A stretch of 64,000 nt of DNA from Lanius collurio (Eukaryota; Chordata; Aves; Passeriformes; Laniidae), in contig JACBWW010000096.1 of NCBI GenBank assembly GCA_020086605.1, forward strand, positions 620,001-684,000. Direction: 5' to 3'. Made by a program: the position numbers and the translations under genes. This document shows, piece after piece, positions 52,584 to 64,000 of this stretch. Numbering within the stretch: the first letter of the stretch is position 1; each line of letters begins with the position of its first letter. Below the pieces are notes generated by a model. That model saw nothing but the letters and a program-made list of their open reading frames with translations, had not been told where the DNA came from and ran no database searches.

Positions 52584-55500
52584 TCACACATTGACAAAGT
52601 TTAGGTTTGAAACTAGAGTGGGACCTTGGAATTTATTTGGAAAGAGCTACTAAAATGTTAATGAGTTTTCTAAATATGATTTTACAGCTCCTGTTAATAC
52701 CTAAGTTGGTGAAAACTTTGAGAAAGGTATGTCCAGTTGTGTCTCCAGTCCCCTGCAAAATAAATTGCTGGTGATCAAAGACTTGTTAAATAATTTTAAA
52801 ATTTTTTATTAGAAAATTAAGTTGACTATTTAACCTTTTTCAACAGAGAACGTTCATCTATTAGGGAAGAGAAAACTGGAGTAATAATGGACAATTTTCC
52901 CCTGCCCAACATATCCTTGCTTTGAGGAATGATTTTCAAGCTCCAGCAAAGTGTTCCCAATTTCCTTTCATTCCAAAGAAGCTCTTCTTGTCCCACTCAA
53001 TGCCCTGTTGGTCCAAGCATCTGGATGAGAGCCTGCTCAACCATTTGGTTTTTGAAATATTCTCCCCCTGAGCATCTCTGTCCAGATTGTCTCAAGGTTT
53101 ATTTAGAAAAATATAATAATACAGAAGGAGCATCTGTAGCTATGCACAAAATTAAAGTCCCAAATACAGTATCCATCACATGATCATTAAAATAGTTTGA
53201 GATGTAGATGTAATTGCCATTTGTAACTGACAGTCATCACTATGTGCACAGAAAAGTTGTATGTATAAAATTAATTTCTATGTCTAAAAACTAACTTATA
53301 TGTCTAATTTTATATTTCTGTTGAACTGAAAATATGAAAAAATTATTTTGGAGGGGAAAAAAGGGAATTTTGAGTCAAATCTTGCATAGGTAGAAATTTC
53401 CTTCTTTTCTTTCTTCTTTCCTTCTTGTTTTTTCCCCAAATAACTGTATTATATTTTAAATGGGTTTGAAACTTACTTCGGATGATTCTTTATGACCTTC
53501 TTTTAATGAAATCAATAAAAAAAATTACTGGGAAAATAATGTCATGCTTCAATAATGAATCTGAAAATCACTTTCATTAAAAGGAACATGTCAACTTAGA
53601 CTAAATATTGGGCTATTTAACTTGGAATATCAGCTCATGTACATTCATTAAAAAAGTCTAGACACATGCAGGGACATAACAACTAGCACTTTTTTACTTC
53701 AGAATTAAAAGTTGCTCTACAATATGTCTAATTCAAAATTACAGCAAAACAATAATTTAAAAAACCTACACCAAAATAAAATATTAAATACCCCAAACCC
53801 CGTTAAACCCACAATAAAAACAACAAAAAGAAACAGTTTTTCTTCCTCCTCATTTTATCTGTGATGACAGATGTTACTTGATCTTTTAGATGTGAGGATC
53901 TCTTCAAGAATTATTGCTAAGAAGTTAGAGTTTAATTATCCTAAATTATCTGAGATTATTGACTTTATTCAAGTTAGTTTCAGGAAAGAGTACACGATTT
54001 GTCTGCTTCCTGCTGGTCTGCTGAGCCCTTATAATTTATTTTTTTTTAATGTTAAACATCAACTGGAATCCCTTTCTCTAGCCATACTATTGATGCTAGG
54101 AAGGATTTTGAGAAAATAGGATAATGTTATTCACATAGAGCCTTTGAACTATTATTTGTAGGGAACAAACTATTGATTGTGTCAGCATCTCTCACACTTT
54201 GTGCAAAGACTTAGCATGGAAGATCAACCCATTCTAAAATGAAACATAAGACATGATTGCCTGGAATTGATCTTATTAGCCCCAAAAGCACTATAATATT
54301 TCCCTCAACTGATTTGACAAAGAATTCACCCAAATTGATTTCTAAATATATAAATATACATTGCTGCCATTCTATTTAATCCTGTTCTAGACACAAAACT
54401 CTTCTAACATATTGAGCTTTGCAAGCAAATACCTACATGAAAGGTTAATTGGAAGAAAAACAAAATTCCTGTGCTCTGTTTCAAAACCCAATCTTACTGA
54501 AGCTTACAGAGCATGTGTTTTAAATGGTCTATTAGCACCAAAAGGCTGTCTGTATGGAACTGCCTTTAACTAGCATGTCAAATCTGCCCACAGTTTCTTG
54601 CTATGAATTAAATTAGAAGTCTATTTAAAAGTATTTAAGCTTTAAAATATGGACTTTTGGATACTATTTTTTATTTGATGTGTTGTAAGGAATTGTTTAA
54701 TCAATCTAATGGGAACAAATGCTGTAATTTAATGGCTACTGGTGATGCTTTTCTTATAAGTCTTAATATCTATAAAAGTTACAGATCAAATTCAGATAAA
54801 TTGTTGTGAGATCAGCATCACTCAGTTTCTCAGGAGTTACAAGCAATGTCTTTGAGCAATTGCACATCATCTTTCTTTGCATAATTTTCTAAATCTGACA
54901 GACAAATTCAACCCTAGTACAAGCTGAATGCCCTCTAGTTTACACCACAATGAAATGAACCGTTGTAGCCCATTTTTGAAAACTGTCCTTGGGAACTCTT
55001 TCATAATATCCTGGCCACATTGACTGAGTCTGTTGACTTATCTATTCAATCCTAGAGCCTAGATGTTCCTTACTTCACTGTGATCCTGGAGGAAATCTAT
55101 TGAAGGGAATAGAGTTTAAATGGCTGAACAAGGGGAAATGCATCCTGTGAGTTAGAGTAGACAAGGATGAATCCGCTGTCCTCATTTAACTTGCAGCTTA
55201 AGCTTGTGGCATTCCCTGAGGTTTCTGGAGGAAGGAGAATGATGCATTAATTCACTATCATCCTGCCAAGTACATCTGCGTGGCTTTTATTTGGTCTGCA
55301 ATTTAGATTCAGTATAAAATAAAACAAAAGAACTCCTGGTTTATCAGTTTTATGGCAGTGGCACTCTTTCAGTGCCAAAGTGGAAAAATTATTTCCTGTC
55401 AGCTCTGCTGCTGAATGAGGCAGACACATATCCACTGGGGTTTCAACAGCAATACTTTTGGGACAGTAGATCTTTCCTCATCTTCAGGGATAAGTCTGAA

Positions 55501-55690
55501 ATCTTTGCCAGATTGTTATTTTCAATTTGTGTGGCATAATTTAAGTGCAGTTTCACACCATTGATATGACAGAAGGTGATTTGAGAATGATCAGTGCTCA
55601 GAGTTTAACCTGCTGTGCCAAGGCTCACATCGTGGGCTGCTCTGCCAAGCCTGGGGACAGGGCAGTGCCCACCCTCCCCAGGCAGCACCC
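52584..55690. other. Non-coding stretch, no gene recognised
   Basis: AT-rich DNA with a pyrimidine tract near 53398-53430. No exon, RNA or mobile element is recognised. Open frames at 52929-53183 and 53871-54119 lack any feature of a known protein. Confidence 0.55.
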
Positions 55691-55760
55691 AGGGAAGGGG
55701 GGGGATCGGGGCGGGGCGGGGCGGGGGGGGGGGGGGGGGGGGGCGGGGGTGGGGTGGGGC
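55691..55760 (+). repeat. G-rich tract with a 21-G run, G-quadruplex-prone
   Basis: A plus-strand tract of G runs separated by single C, T or AT. It includes 21 consecutive G at 55723-55743 and at least seven further runs of three or more G. The surrounding 55620-55810 is GC-rich. Such sequence can fold into G-quadruplexes on the plus strand and is error-prone in sequencing and assembly. No transcription start or gene is evident beside it. Confidence 0.95.
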
Positions 55761-55883
55761 TGATGGCCCCGAGCTCAGCCAGAAAAGCAGCCCCTGGGGT
55801 GGAACAGCCAGACACATTTCCAGGGTAGGGGATAGTGGTTTGATAGATCCATGGGCAAGCCATGTGTGGGTCAGGGGCAGAAT

Positions 55884-55958
55884 TGGATGGATGGATGGAT
55901 GGATGGATGGATGGATGGATGGATGGATGGATGGATGGATGGATGGATGGATGGATGG
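55884..55958. repeat. (GGAT)n / (ATGG)n tetranucleotide microsatellite
   Basis: About 18-19 perfect tandem copies of the tetramer. It encodes artificial repeats in several frames (MDGW on plus, SIHP on minus). Perfect copies of this number are normally highly polymorphic. Confidence 0.98.
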
Positions 55959-58900
55959 GGTGTGGTAAGCCTGCAACACAGATGTAGTGTATTATCCACA
56001 GCTGAAGGCAATCTTGAGAGCCTCAGTTTAAAAGCAGACCCCAGGGAAGGGGTGTGGGCTGCGTTAATGTTCAGCTGCCTCGCTTTGTGCTCTTCCTCAA
56101 TTAGTCCTGAGCTGAGGCAGTCAAAACCCTCAGGAAGGGGAGGATACAGTAAAAGCCTTTAGGCTCTGCGTTTGTGTTGTGTCTGTGTACAATAAGATGG
56201 AAAAGATCACTATTAGAGCAAATTAGTTGTTGTTTTAAGCTACTGTAGCTGGACTTTTAGAGTCCCTTGTGGTTAAAAGTTTATGAGGATAACTTGGACT
56301 GCTGCTGGTGATTCTTTCTGGATGAAGATTGCTGTGGACTCTCCACTTGTGAGTAAGTCAACTTAGTGATATCAAAACTGAAAGCGCCTCTAAAGTATGT
56401 ATTCCTATTCACAGAAAAATTCTAAATGCTTGTGTCTTTTTGTTGTTGTTGCTGTCTATTTGGGTTTTTTAAGATAAATTCCTAAAATCTTGGAGTTCTG
56501 AGGTTATTGTTTTAACATCTGTCCCCTTTTAGAAGCAATGCGTCTTTTTAGAAGAGGTCAACTTGTGTGTTTTGCTGGTTGTCATTTTCAAGGGGTAATA
56601 ATTTGTTTTTTCTCCTTTTTTTCCTTCCTTACCCATGCACTGTGTGATACTTAAAATGAGTTTGGTATTTCCACTAGTGGTTGCTTTGGAACTGACTGAG
56701 TTTTGTGTGTGAGATTTTCACAATGACCCTAGGAGCTCTAACAGTGGTTTTGCTCCTTGATAATAAGACTCATTTCACAGCATTAATCTGTGAATATCTG
56801 TTTGGTGCCACCTAATACCATTCCTTGGTATTAGGTAAGGGGTACAAAAAACCCTTCTCTGCAGCAATTCACAGTTTTTGATGACTTCCAACTGACCCCA
56901 TCACCTCAGAATTGGAAGTTGTTCCAAATGTAGACTTAAAACTAGGGTTGTTAATTTACAGTACTGCAGCTCTGCCTAGTGACTATGACTGGCCCAGGTA
57001 AGTCTCCCATAGTAGTTTAACTTTGTATAGTGAAAACCAGACAGTTTTGTTTTGTATTTTTGTTGCCTAACTTGGGTGGTTTGGAATCTTAAAAGTTTAC
57101 CAAGCATCTACCTTTGATTTTCCCTCTAATAAAACCAAACAAAATGCAGACAAACGCCCTCTAGCTGTTGATTTTACACTGCAGAAATGTTTTAGAATTG
57201 GATCAGAGAGGAGCCTTCAGGATATGGGTTATGAAATCTAACATTGCATTTTACGTCCCTTTTTCTGAGTAGGTTCTTTTCTCCTATTTTATCACTCTGC
57301 TCAGCCTCCTCTACCCCAGTGCATCTGTCATCCTACATGGCAAAAAAGCTCAGCTTGTTATTGGACACCTCATTTTAAATTCTCAGTATACAAGCTTTTT
57401 CATAATGTGATAAGCAGCCATTTGCACATGAAGATCATACCAGTAGAAGTGGAACTGTGCTGAAGACACCCATAAAGCAGGTTCTGGGAACTCATAGTAA
57501 ACCTAAATACTGTAGTTTTTAAAGCACTAGTTTGGTATTCAAGTATCTATTCTCACTTGCAACAGCCTGGGAAAGTCCCTGCAGACCCACAGCTCCTCTA
57601 TCCTTGATCCTGTGAAAGAGAATAATAGGTGTGTAAAGTCTCTGTAACCACTTGCACAGGTATTCATAACATAACACAGAACGCTCTTCTCTGTGAGCAC
57701 AGCTTGCTTTCACTATCAAATGAAGATTTCAGTTTCTTAAAAAACCCTCAAAAAACAATGGGCATAAATATTTAAATCTCTGTGGCTATTAATTTTTTTA
57801 CAGATGACACAGACAGATAATTTGATCAGGCTTCTCTGTTAGTTATACCATGCTGAAGTCCAGATTTTAATCTGTAGTGAAATACAGGGATGGGAGAAAA
57901 TCCCAACTGTACATTGATATCAAGGTAAAGTAAAGAACTAGCAGGTGAAGGTGTTTCCTTGTCCCACAGAGCAAAAACTACTATGCTTTTCCCCATGGGT
58001 AAAAAAATGTAGCGAGGAAAAACCCTCTTGTTACCCATTGATGTAGTGAGGTTGGCTGTGCTCTTTGTAGTTTTTTCTGCCTGGATGGTGATCAAGTGAG
58101 CTGTCATGGTGGAGCGAGTCTGAGTGAGAACGTTCGTAGTAAAAGCAATGTCCTTGGTTAGAGATGTCTATGTTCTTTTCACTCCTGTTTGAGATTTGTG
58201 CTTTAATCCAGCAGAAAAGCTCACAGCCTCTCCTCACAGCTTGTTTTCTGCCCAAACCTTTGGTTAAGTCATAATCCTATGTGTGGCATTGCAGTCATGA
58301 AAGTTATGTCACAAATCCAGCTTAATGTTTTTTGTGTGGGATGAAGCAGTAAAAGGAAAGGAGCTGAGAGAGGGCAAAATGTGGTTTATAGAAATATTTG
58401 AGGTATAGAGTGGTATTTCTTCCTTTCTTGGTATTTTGTAACTCTTCAGTATGCAGTGTACAGATCTTAGGACTGCTACAGCAAAAGAGGTTTTAGTCTG
58501 TGCTTTCCTCTTTCCTACATTTTCACCTTGATTGCATTTCCTTTTGTTTGGGAAAGGACCACAATTGTGAGTATATATTTTTGTAACAAATTTATAAAAG
58601 TCACTCCAGAGGGGGGAAAAAAAACCCAAATATTTTTGCTGGAGGATTGAAGTGGGACTTGAGAATCAGTGAGTAATAAGTTTTCAAACTTGGCTTTTAA
58701 CATATGAGGGTTTATTGGAGTGGGTGCTGTCTTTCCACTGTACTCACAACACTTTTTTCAAAAGCAGAAGTGCTACTACAACATAATAAGATATCACTGC
58801 ATAATATTTATGACACTGCAAATAAGAGGCAGGACTGAACACATCTATGTGCTCAGGCCTGCATATTTCATGAGAATAGTGATACTGTTCCAACTTTAAA

Positions 58901-60582
58901 ATGTTCTTTTTATTTACAGCTTTCTTTATAGACACTTGTTAGGTGTTTATCACCAAGTTGTCTTTAATATTTAAGAGCTAAATATTTTGATAAATGTCAA
59001 CACAGCTGCAGAGAAGGAGAGGGATTAATATATAAAGTTCTGCAATTTTTTAACACAAATATTGTACATGTTTAGTTAATTACATGGAAGTACTTTAAAA
59101 TTGCAGTAACTTGAAATCAAATCAGAGTCTGGCCTACACTGGCTCTGCACTGAGTTGTCCTTTACAACATAAGAAATTATATCAGATGACAGCAGTAGAA
59201 TGACCATTAGAAGGTTTTGTAGTTTTTCTGCCTTCAGTTAAAAAAAGTGAAACAACTTGAATTCATTCTTCAAATTTCCAAGGAATGATTCTTATTGTCT
59301 CATGTCTTATTATCTTACTGTGACTGTCTTTTAGTTGCAGTATGGAACTGATAAAATTAAGTTTTTCAGTAGAAAGTGTGTTTTCTCCTTTAGCAACTGG
59401 GGTTATCACTCAATGTAATATTAAAGTGATTTCTAAATGGAGTATATCTATGTACTGTGTTTTGATGTGCTGTGTGGACTTTATCTTGAATTATATTAAT
59501 TTTTTACTTCAACTGCAGATTATCATGATTTGAGACAGGCACATGACAACCAAATGAAAACCCAAAGTCTCCTATTAAGCAAATTTTACTTGTAACATTT
59601 AAATATTTCTCCTTCAAAATGCTGCCCTCAGCAGCATTTGGGGATTTAGTCAGTGGCAGAAGCAATTTATTTTTTATTTTTAATAAATGGCCCTTCAGGC
59701 ACTTCGGACAGTTATAGCAGAATTAACAGTTTGGTCACATTTGAAGTGTTCCCTCTGAGCAGCTATAACACAACCTTGTTATTTCTTTATGAAATGGGAT
59801 CTAAGCTTCATGCAGGTCCTGTTAGGTTGCAGTTCAAAAAAAAAGATGATAACCTTATGGGGCTGATCTTTGCTAATGTACTGTGACCCCTGCTATTTTC
59901 AAATTGGCTCTCAAGTACTCCCTTAGGGCAGCCATAGTAAAATAGTCCAAAAAACTTTTCGTAATGAAAACAGATTTCTGTGGCACCTGTAGATATTTGT
60001 GCAACTTACCCTGCAGTGTAAATGTGTGGTATTTGTGTGTGTATTATGTTGGGTCATCTCAGACATCCATCAGAGTTTATATATGTGTGAAACTCTTTAT
60101 TCTTGTCAAGGTCTGAGTGTAAGGTGCCCTACAAGGCTCTTCACATACTAATAACAAATCTAATTTGAACATGTTATAGAAATACCTGATTTTTTGCTTT
60201 CTTGAGGCTTAAGGTGATTGTAAACGAGGAAGATATCATTGTTTTGGCCACTGTACCAGCACTATAAAAAAAATAAGGTGTTTGAAGTTTTGCTTTTTCC
60301 TTAGCAATCTGAAGCATGCATGATCCTTCAGTCTAGAACAATGTATGTGAAATTTTATAATACTTCCCTCTGTGTACTGTGTGTTATGTGGCTTCCAAAC
60401 TTTTGAAAATACACAGCATAGAGGATCTTGTGTACCTGTTGAATTTTGCTCAAGAAAAATCTGTGGAGGAAGCTGACTAAAGGAGTTTTGCTTTTCATGT
60501 TAGCATAAGAGTGGATTGCTTCCTAGAACAATCTTATCTATCATTTTCAGTGGCCCAGACAATACAGGATCTTGCTTTCTCA
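55959..60582. other. Non-coding stretch, no gene recognised
   Basis: AT-rich sequence with a perfect hairpin at 56810-56836. No exon, RNA gene or mobile element is recognised. Short open frames on both strands show no domain. Confidence 0.55.
56810..56836. repeat. Perfect inverted repeat, 11-bp arms, 5-nt loop
   Basis: Left arm ACCTAATACCA (56810-56820), loop TTCCT, right arm TGGTATTAGGT (56826-56836), fully complementary. No adjacent gene or T-tract. Confidence 0.9.
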
Positions 60583-60835
60583 GTCATAGAATGCAAGAGA
60601 CCTTTGAAGATTACCTAGTCCAACAGCCTTTTTATTAGATCAAGTTTCTCAAAGGCCTCTTCATTCAACCTGACCTTGAACACATTCAGTGATGGCATGT
60701 CCACAGCTTCTCTGGGCAACCTATTCAGTGTCTCACCTCCCTGTTAGCAAAAAATTTCTTGCCTATGTTTAGTCTAAGGTTAAATTCTTTCATTTTAAAA
60801 TTATTGCCCCTTAATCCCATGGTACAATTTAAAGT
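60583..60835 (-). mobile_element. CR1 LINE 3'-end fragment (antisense)
   Basis: Read on the plus strand it starts at the 3' end of the element (TCATAGAATGCAAGAGACCT, TTGAAGATTACCTAGTCCAA). It continues GACCTTGAACACATTCAGTG and CCACAGCTTCTCTGGGCAAC, which is the reverse complement of the avian CR1 3' end. The minus-strand frame gives RLNIGKKFFANREVRH, corresponding to the CR1 ORF2 block RxDIRKNFFTxRVVRH. Similarity ends near 60835. Strongly 5'-truncated and non-functional. Confidence 0.92.
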
Positions 60836-61840
60836 AAAAAATAAAAGGAAAAGAGGAGGATAATAAAATTTAAACCTATTCTGGAGAATGCTTGATCTTT
60901 TTATATTGAAAACACAGGTTAATATCAGTAGGGAACTTGCAAACACGTTAAAAAATGCTTCTAATGTCACTTGATTAGCATTCATAAGCAGCTCAGACTA
61001 AAAGAAAATTTTCCGTTATCTTATCGAGTGGTATAAGAAAAAACTTCCTTAAAATTTATAACATAGTAAAGAAAAGCTCCTGAAAGTTCAAACAGAACTT
61101 GCTTGTAGCTGTTGAGATGGCCACAATACAATTAATTTTATCTTACTAGTGAATAAACTGTATTTATAAAAACAACCAATAAATACAGCACTGGATGCTC
61201 AAGAGGAAAAAATGAATGAATAACAGGTTAAGTGTAACCCTTAATAAATAGGCTTCAAAGCCAAGTGTAAAACTAGAGTTCCTTAGATTTGGGAAAGTTA
61301 AGTCTATCATCAGTATACAGATTTGATTAAAATTTGAGAAGGAATAAATATGTGATGTGGTTAAATGACAAGTTTCAAAACATAAAGTCCTTCAGAAGTA
61401 TTTTATAAATAATATCTAACAAAGAGTTGGGCAGGAATTTTTGTTCCATTGCAGGAAAACTTGAGTAGGAACTAGTTAGACATATCAAAACTTTAGCATG
61501 CCTACAGTGCACTGGATGAAGGGAAAGTCAAGAAATTTAAGACTAAATAGAAAAAAGTTAAAAACCTCCCGTCTTACAAGGTGATTGAATGCTGTGTTGA
61601 GTACTGAACTTCTGAGGTTAGCTATTAAATTATCATGAATACATGGTGTTTCACTCCACTACATCACTATAATAATTAAATCTGTCTTGTTTCTTGTTGG
61701 ACAGGCATATTTGAGTCCATATCAATATGGATAAGTAGAATATGACATGAAATTGGAGATGGTCAGTGGTTCCCATTGGGTAATATTTATCACTGTGATT
61801 CATCCTAAAAAATTTGGGAGAGGATGGAGATGACTTGAAG
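60836..61840. other. Non-coding stretch, no gene recognised
   Basis: AT-rich sequence between a CR1 fragment and an LTR. Nothing recognisable. Confidence 0.55.
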
Positions 61841-62250
61841 TGGCTACCTGAAAACAGAAGCTACACAAGATTAAGAGAATGAGAGTAGGTATTTATTTAA
61901 AGGGCCTTCAAAGGTATACATTGGGCAGCCAAGAGGCTACACCCAAGATGGACCCTGGCTCACGGGTTCTTCACATTTTACAAGTTTGGTTCATTTACAT
62001 ATCAGTATTAATTCTCCAATTAGAGTCTCAGGCAATGAAGTAATTACCCCAAGTTTGCCCTCTGTTCAAAGGCTTTAGTTTATGTGTTTTAGGGCCTGGG
62101 AAAACAAGGTGTCCTTGAGTTAAGGCCCAGCGAGTTTTTGTTATGTCTAACTAAAATGTGAGAACAGTAGCTAACAGGCTATATGAGAATTCAGATTTAC
62201 ACACTGGGCAGCACAGGATCTGAAAAACATAAAAGCTAAAACCTAAGGCA
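61841..62250 (-). mobile_element. Probable endogenous retrovirus LTR (antisense), about 410 bp
   Basis: On the minus strand it begins TGCCTTAGGTTTTAGC, contains AGATCCTGTGCTGCCCAGTG, GTCCATCTTGGGTGTAGCCT and a polyadenylation signal AATAAA (plus-strand 61897-61892), and ends GTTTTCAGGTAGCCA. The arrangement and wording resemble an LTR family I associate with passerine endogenous retroviruses. The ends are TG...CA. The flanking pentamers (TGAAG and TCAAT) do not form a convincing target-site duplication. No gag, pol or env sequence adjoins it, so a solo or fragmentary LTR is likely. Boundaries are uncertain by several bases. Confidence 0.68.
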
Positions 62251-64000
62251 TCAATGGGACTGGCATGATTCATCTCACGAACACAAAGGTACTGTGTGAG
62301 CTTGGTCTGAAATATGCAAAGCTGAATTTTTGTGTGTACTTGCACACATACATGAAGAGAAAGAGATCAGCTTCCAAGGAAGAAGAGGTAGAGCCACCAT
62401 TTTAAAAACAAAAATGGCTTGTGTTTAGATAGAGATATACTCTTTAAAAGCCTTGATACATCATGGGTTTGCCTTAAAAAGACAGATAATTTATCATTTA
62501 ACTGTTTCATAGCTAATTCTTTCTCTGGAGTTATTTGGGGAAGATTGTCAAATAGTGAGAAGTAAATTAATGGTATTGATTAAAAATGAGAAATGGAAAG
62601 CAGAAGCCTGAAAATATGAGTGTGAATCACATCTTTAGTTTGTCTAAAGGCTAACAGTTGTTAGGATATTTCCCATGTCAAATTCTCTCCAGATAATTAT
62701 ATGGCATGTGAAAATTGAAGAAAGGACTTCAGAGAAGCAAAATTTAGAGTTGACACTAAATTATTGAGGCTAGTCAAGTATAATAAAGCCTGAAAACATT
62801 CTGAAGTAATAATAAGGTTAGATGAATAGGCAGTAGGACAGGTAATGTAATTCACTCCTAACAGAAGTAGAAAAACCTTAACTGGAAGGAGGGAAGGAGT
62901 GATTGGACTTTTTCATACCTCTGGCATCAAAAAGTAATTATAACCACTGAGGAAATAAATCCCATTGGCTCTGGCCCTTAAACAACTGAGTGAAAACAAA
63001 ACTCCACAAATTCTTTTCTTATCAGGTATCTGGAGCCTGAGGTGTGTGATATCTGCCACAGTCAGAGATAGGGAAGTAATTTCCAGTTCTTCAACTGCCT
63101 AATTTAAATAAAACTTTTATCACTGATTTTTATGGCCAAAAAATTTCATTTTTAACAGGATTTGAGAATTTGACAGTATTTGCTTTACAAGAGAGATTTT
63201 TCTGCAGCTCAAATGTGTAAATCTCTAGTGTGTGCCTATTGCAATAGTAACTTCTACTAACTCACCAAATGTTGGTATAGACATCTACTTATGTTAAATT
63301 AACATATAAAAGTTGGGGCTTTGCATTGATGCTGATTTACTGAGAATCTAGGCAGAATTTGGCTCCTCAGTTACTGAGATCATAGCTGGTTTTCAAGCTA
63401 AATTAACTTAAATTTTTTTTCAGTTTTAAGAATTAGTGAAATTGTCCTGCAATGGATTTACTCCACAGTTTTGACAGAAATTGTTCATTTTTACACCTTA
63501 GCATGGGAAGTGTGCAAATTCATGGCATCAAAATAATAAGCAAATTCAATAAAAAAATAAACCTGAATGTTTCACTTCAGATTAGAATTCATGGTCCAAA
63601 ACAGATAAAGATGACAGAAAATCAGTTACCTAACAGTAGGGTGAGGATGTCCATTAGTCTCAGGATGCCTCAAGTGGATTTCAATTTCTGGACAGATAAT
63701 TCATGGCAGTGACCTGAAACCATGTCCTCCATTCTTCTGGATATGTGCAGGCTGCCCTCTTTCTCAGTCCTTGCTGGTAGAGCAGTTTTCCTTCCATATT
63801 GGAACAGCCCTATTGATTTGCTCATGGACTAGACCGGGCTCCACTTTTACATAGCCAGGCTGAATTTTCAATACTCACCTGGAAACACAGAAGACTGAAA
63901 GTCATTTTATGAGCTTTAAAGAGGGGGGAAAAAAATCAAGTATTCCAAGTAGTATTGGTTAATCAGTATTTATTATTTTGGGCCAGAAAATTCCATATTC
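62251..64000. other. Non-coding stretch, no gene recognised
   Basis: AT-rich sequence. The 86-codon plus-strand frame at 63452-63712 is lysine- and asparagine-rich with no recognisable domain. No RNA or mobile element seen. Confidence 0.55.

Noticed and set aside
55605..56162. Several overlapping frames with MDGW or SIHP repeats and polyproline/polyglycine
   Set aside because: They are translations of the GGAT microsatellite and the G run, open on both strands, which is typical of simple repeats rather than of a protein.
1..64000. Bacterial-type features such as operons, CRISPR arrays or ribosome binding sites
   Set aside because: Base composition, CR1 LINEs, LTRs and microsatellites show vertebrate nuclear DNA. 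No direct-repeat/spacer array is present.

Overview
This window looks like non-coding nuclear DNA from a bird, most likely a songbird (passerine). The bird assignment is firm: five decayed CR1 LINE fragments have the avian CR1 3' end, and a solo LTR has the sequence layout of the widespread bird ERVL-type LTRs. The passerine assignment is softer. It rests on two further LTRs that resemble families I associate with songbirds, and I have not checked any database.

I found no convincing protein-coding gene, rRNA, intact tRNA, CRISPR array or operon-like structure. Most open reading frames are 60-130 codons long, which is what AT-rich random sequence gives. The longest, 182 codons on the minus strand near 3.1-3.7 kb, is partly the remains of a CR1 reverse-transcriptase ORF. 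The window is probably a gene desert or the inside of one or more very long introns.

Layout: 1-8 kb is featureless apart from a minus-strand CR1 ORF relic (about 3.4-3.5 kb) and a 17-base tRNA D-arm-like sequence nearby. A CR1 3' fragment lies at 8.06-8.46 kb, followed by a TCTA microsatellite at 8.84 kb. A second CR1 3' fragment is at 12.9-13.15 kb. The stretch 13-46.8 kb holds only homopolymer runs, small tandem duplications, short hairpins and a few GC-richer patches. A longer CR1 3' fragment is at 46.8-47.3 kb. Two unrelated LTRs in the same orientation sit only 462 bp apart at 50.84-51.57 and 52.03-52.58 kb. A G-rich tract with 21 consecutive G and an ATGG microsatellite lie together at 55.7-55.96 kb. 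A minus-strand CR1 fragment is at 60.58-60.84 kb and an antisense LTR is at 61.84-62.25 kb.

No pathway or system can be reconstructed, and I see no evidence of a new biological system. The items most worth a second look are the paired LTRs, the long terminal inverted repeats of one LTR, the G-run/microsatellite pair, two perfect hairpins, one splice-site-bounded candidate exon near 49.1 kb and the tRNA-like fragment.
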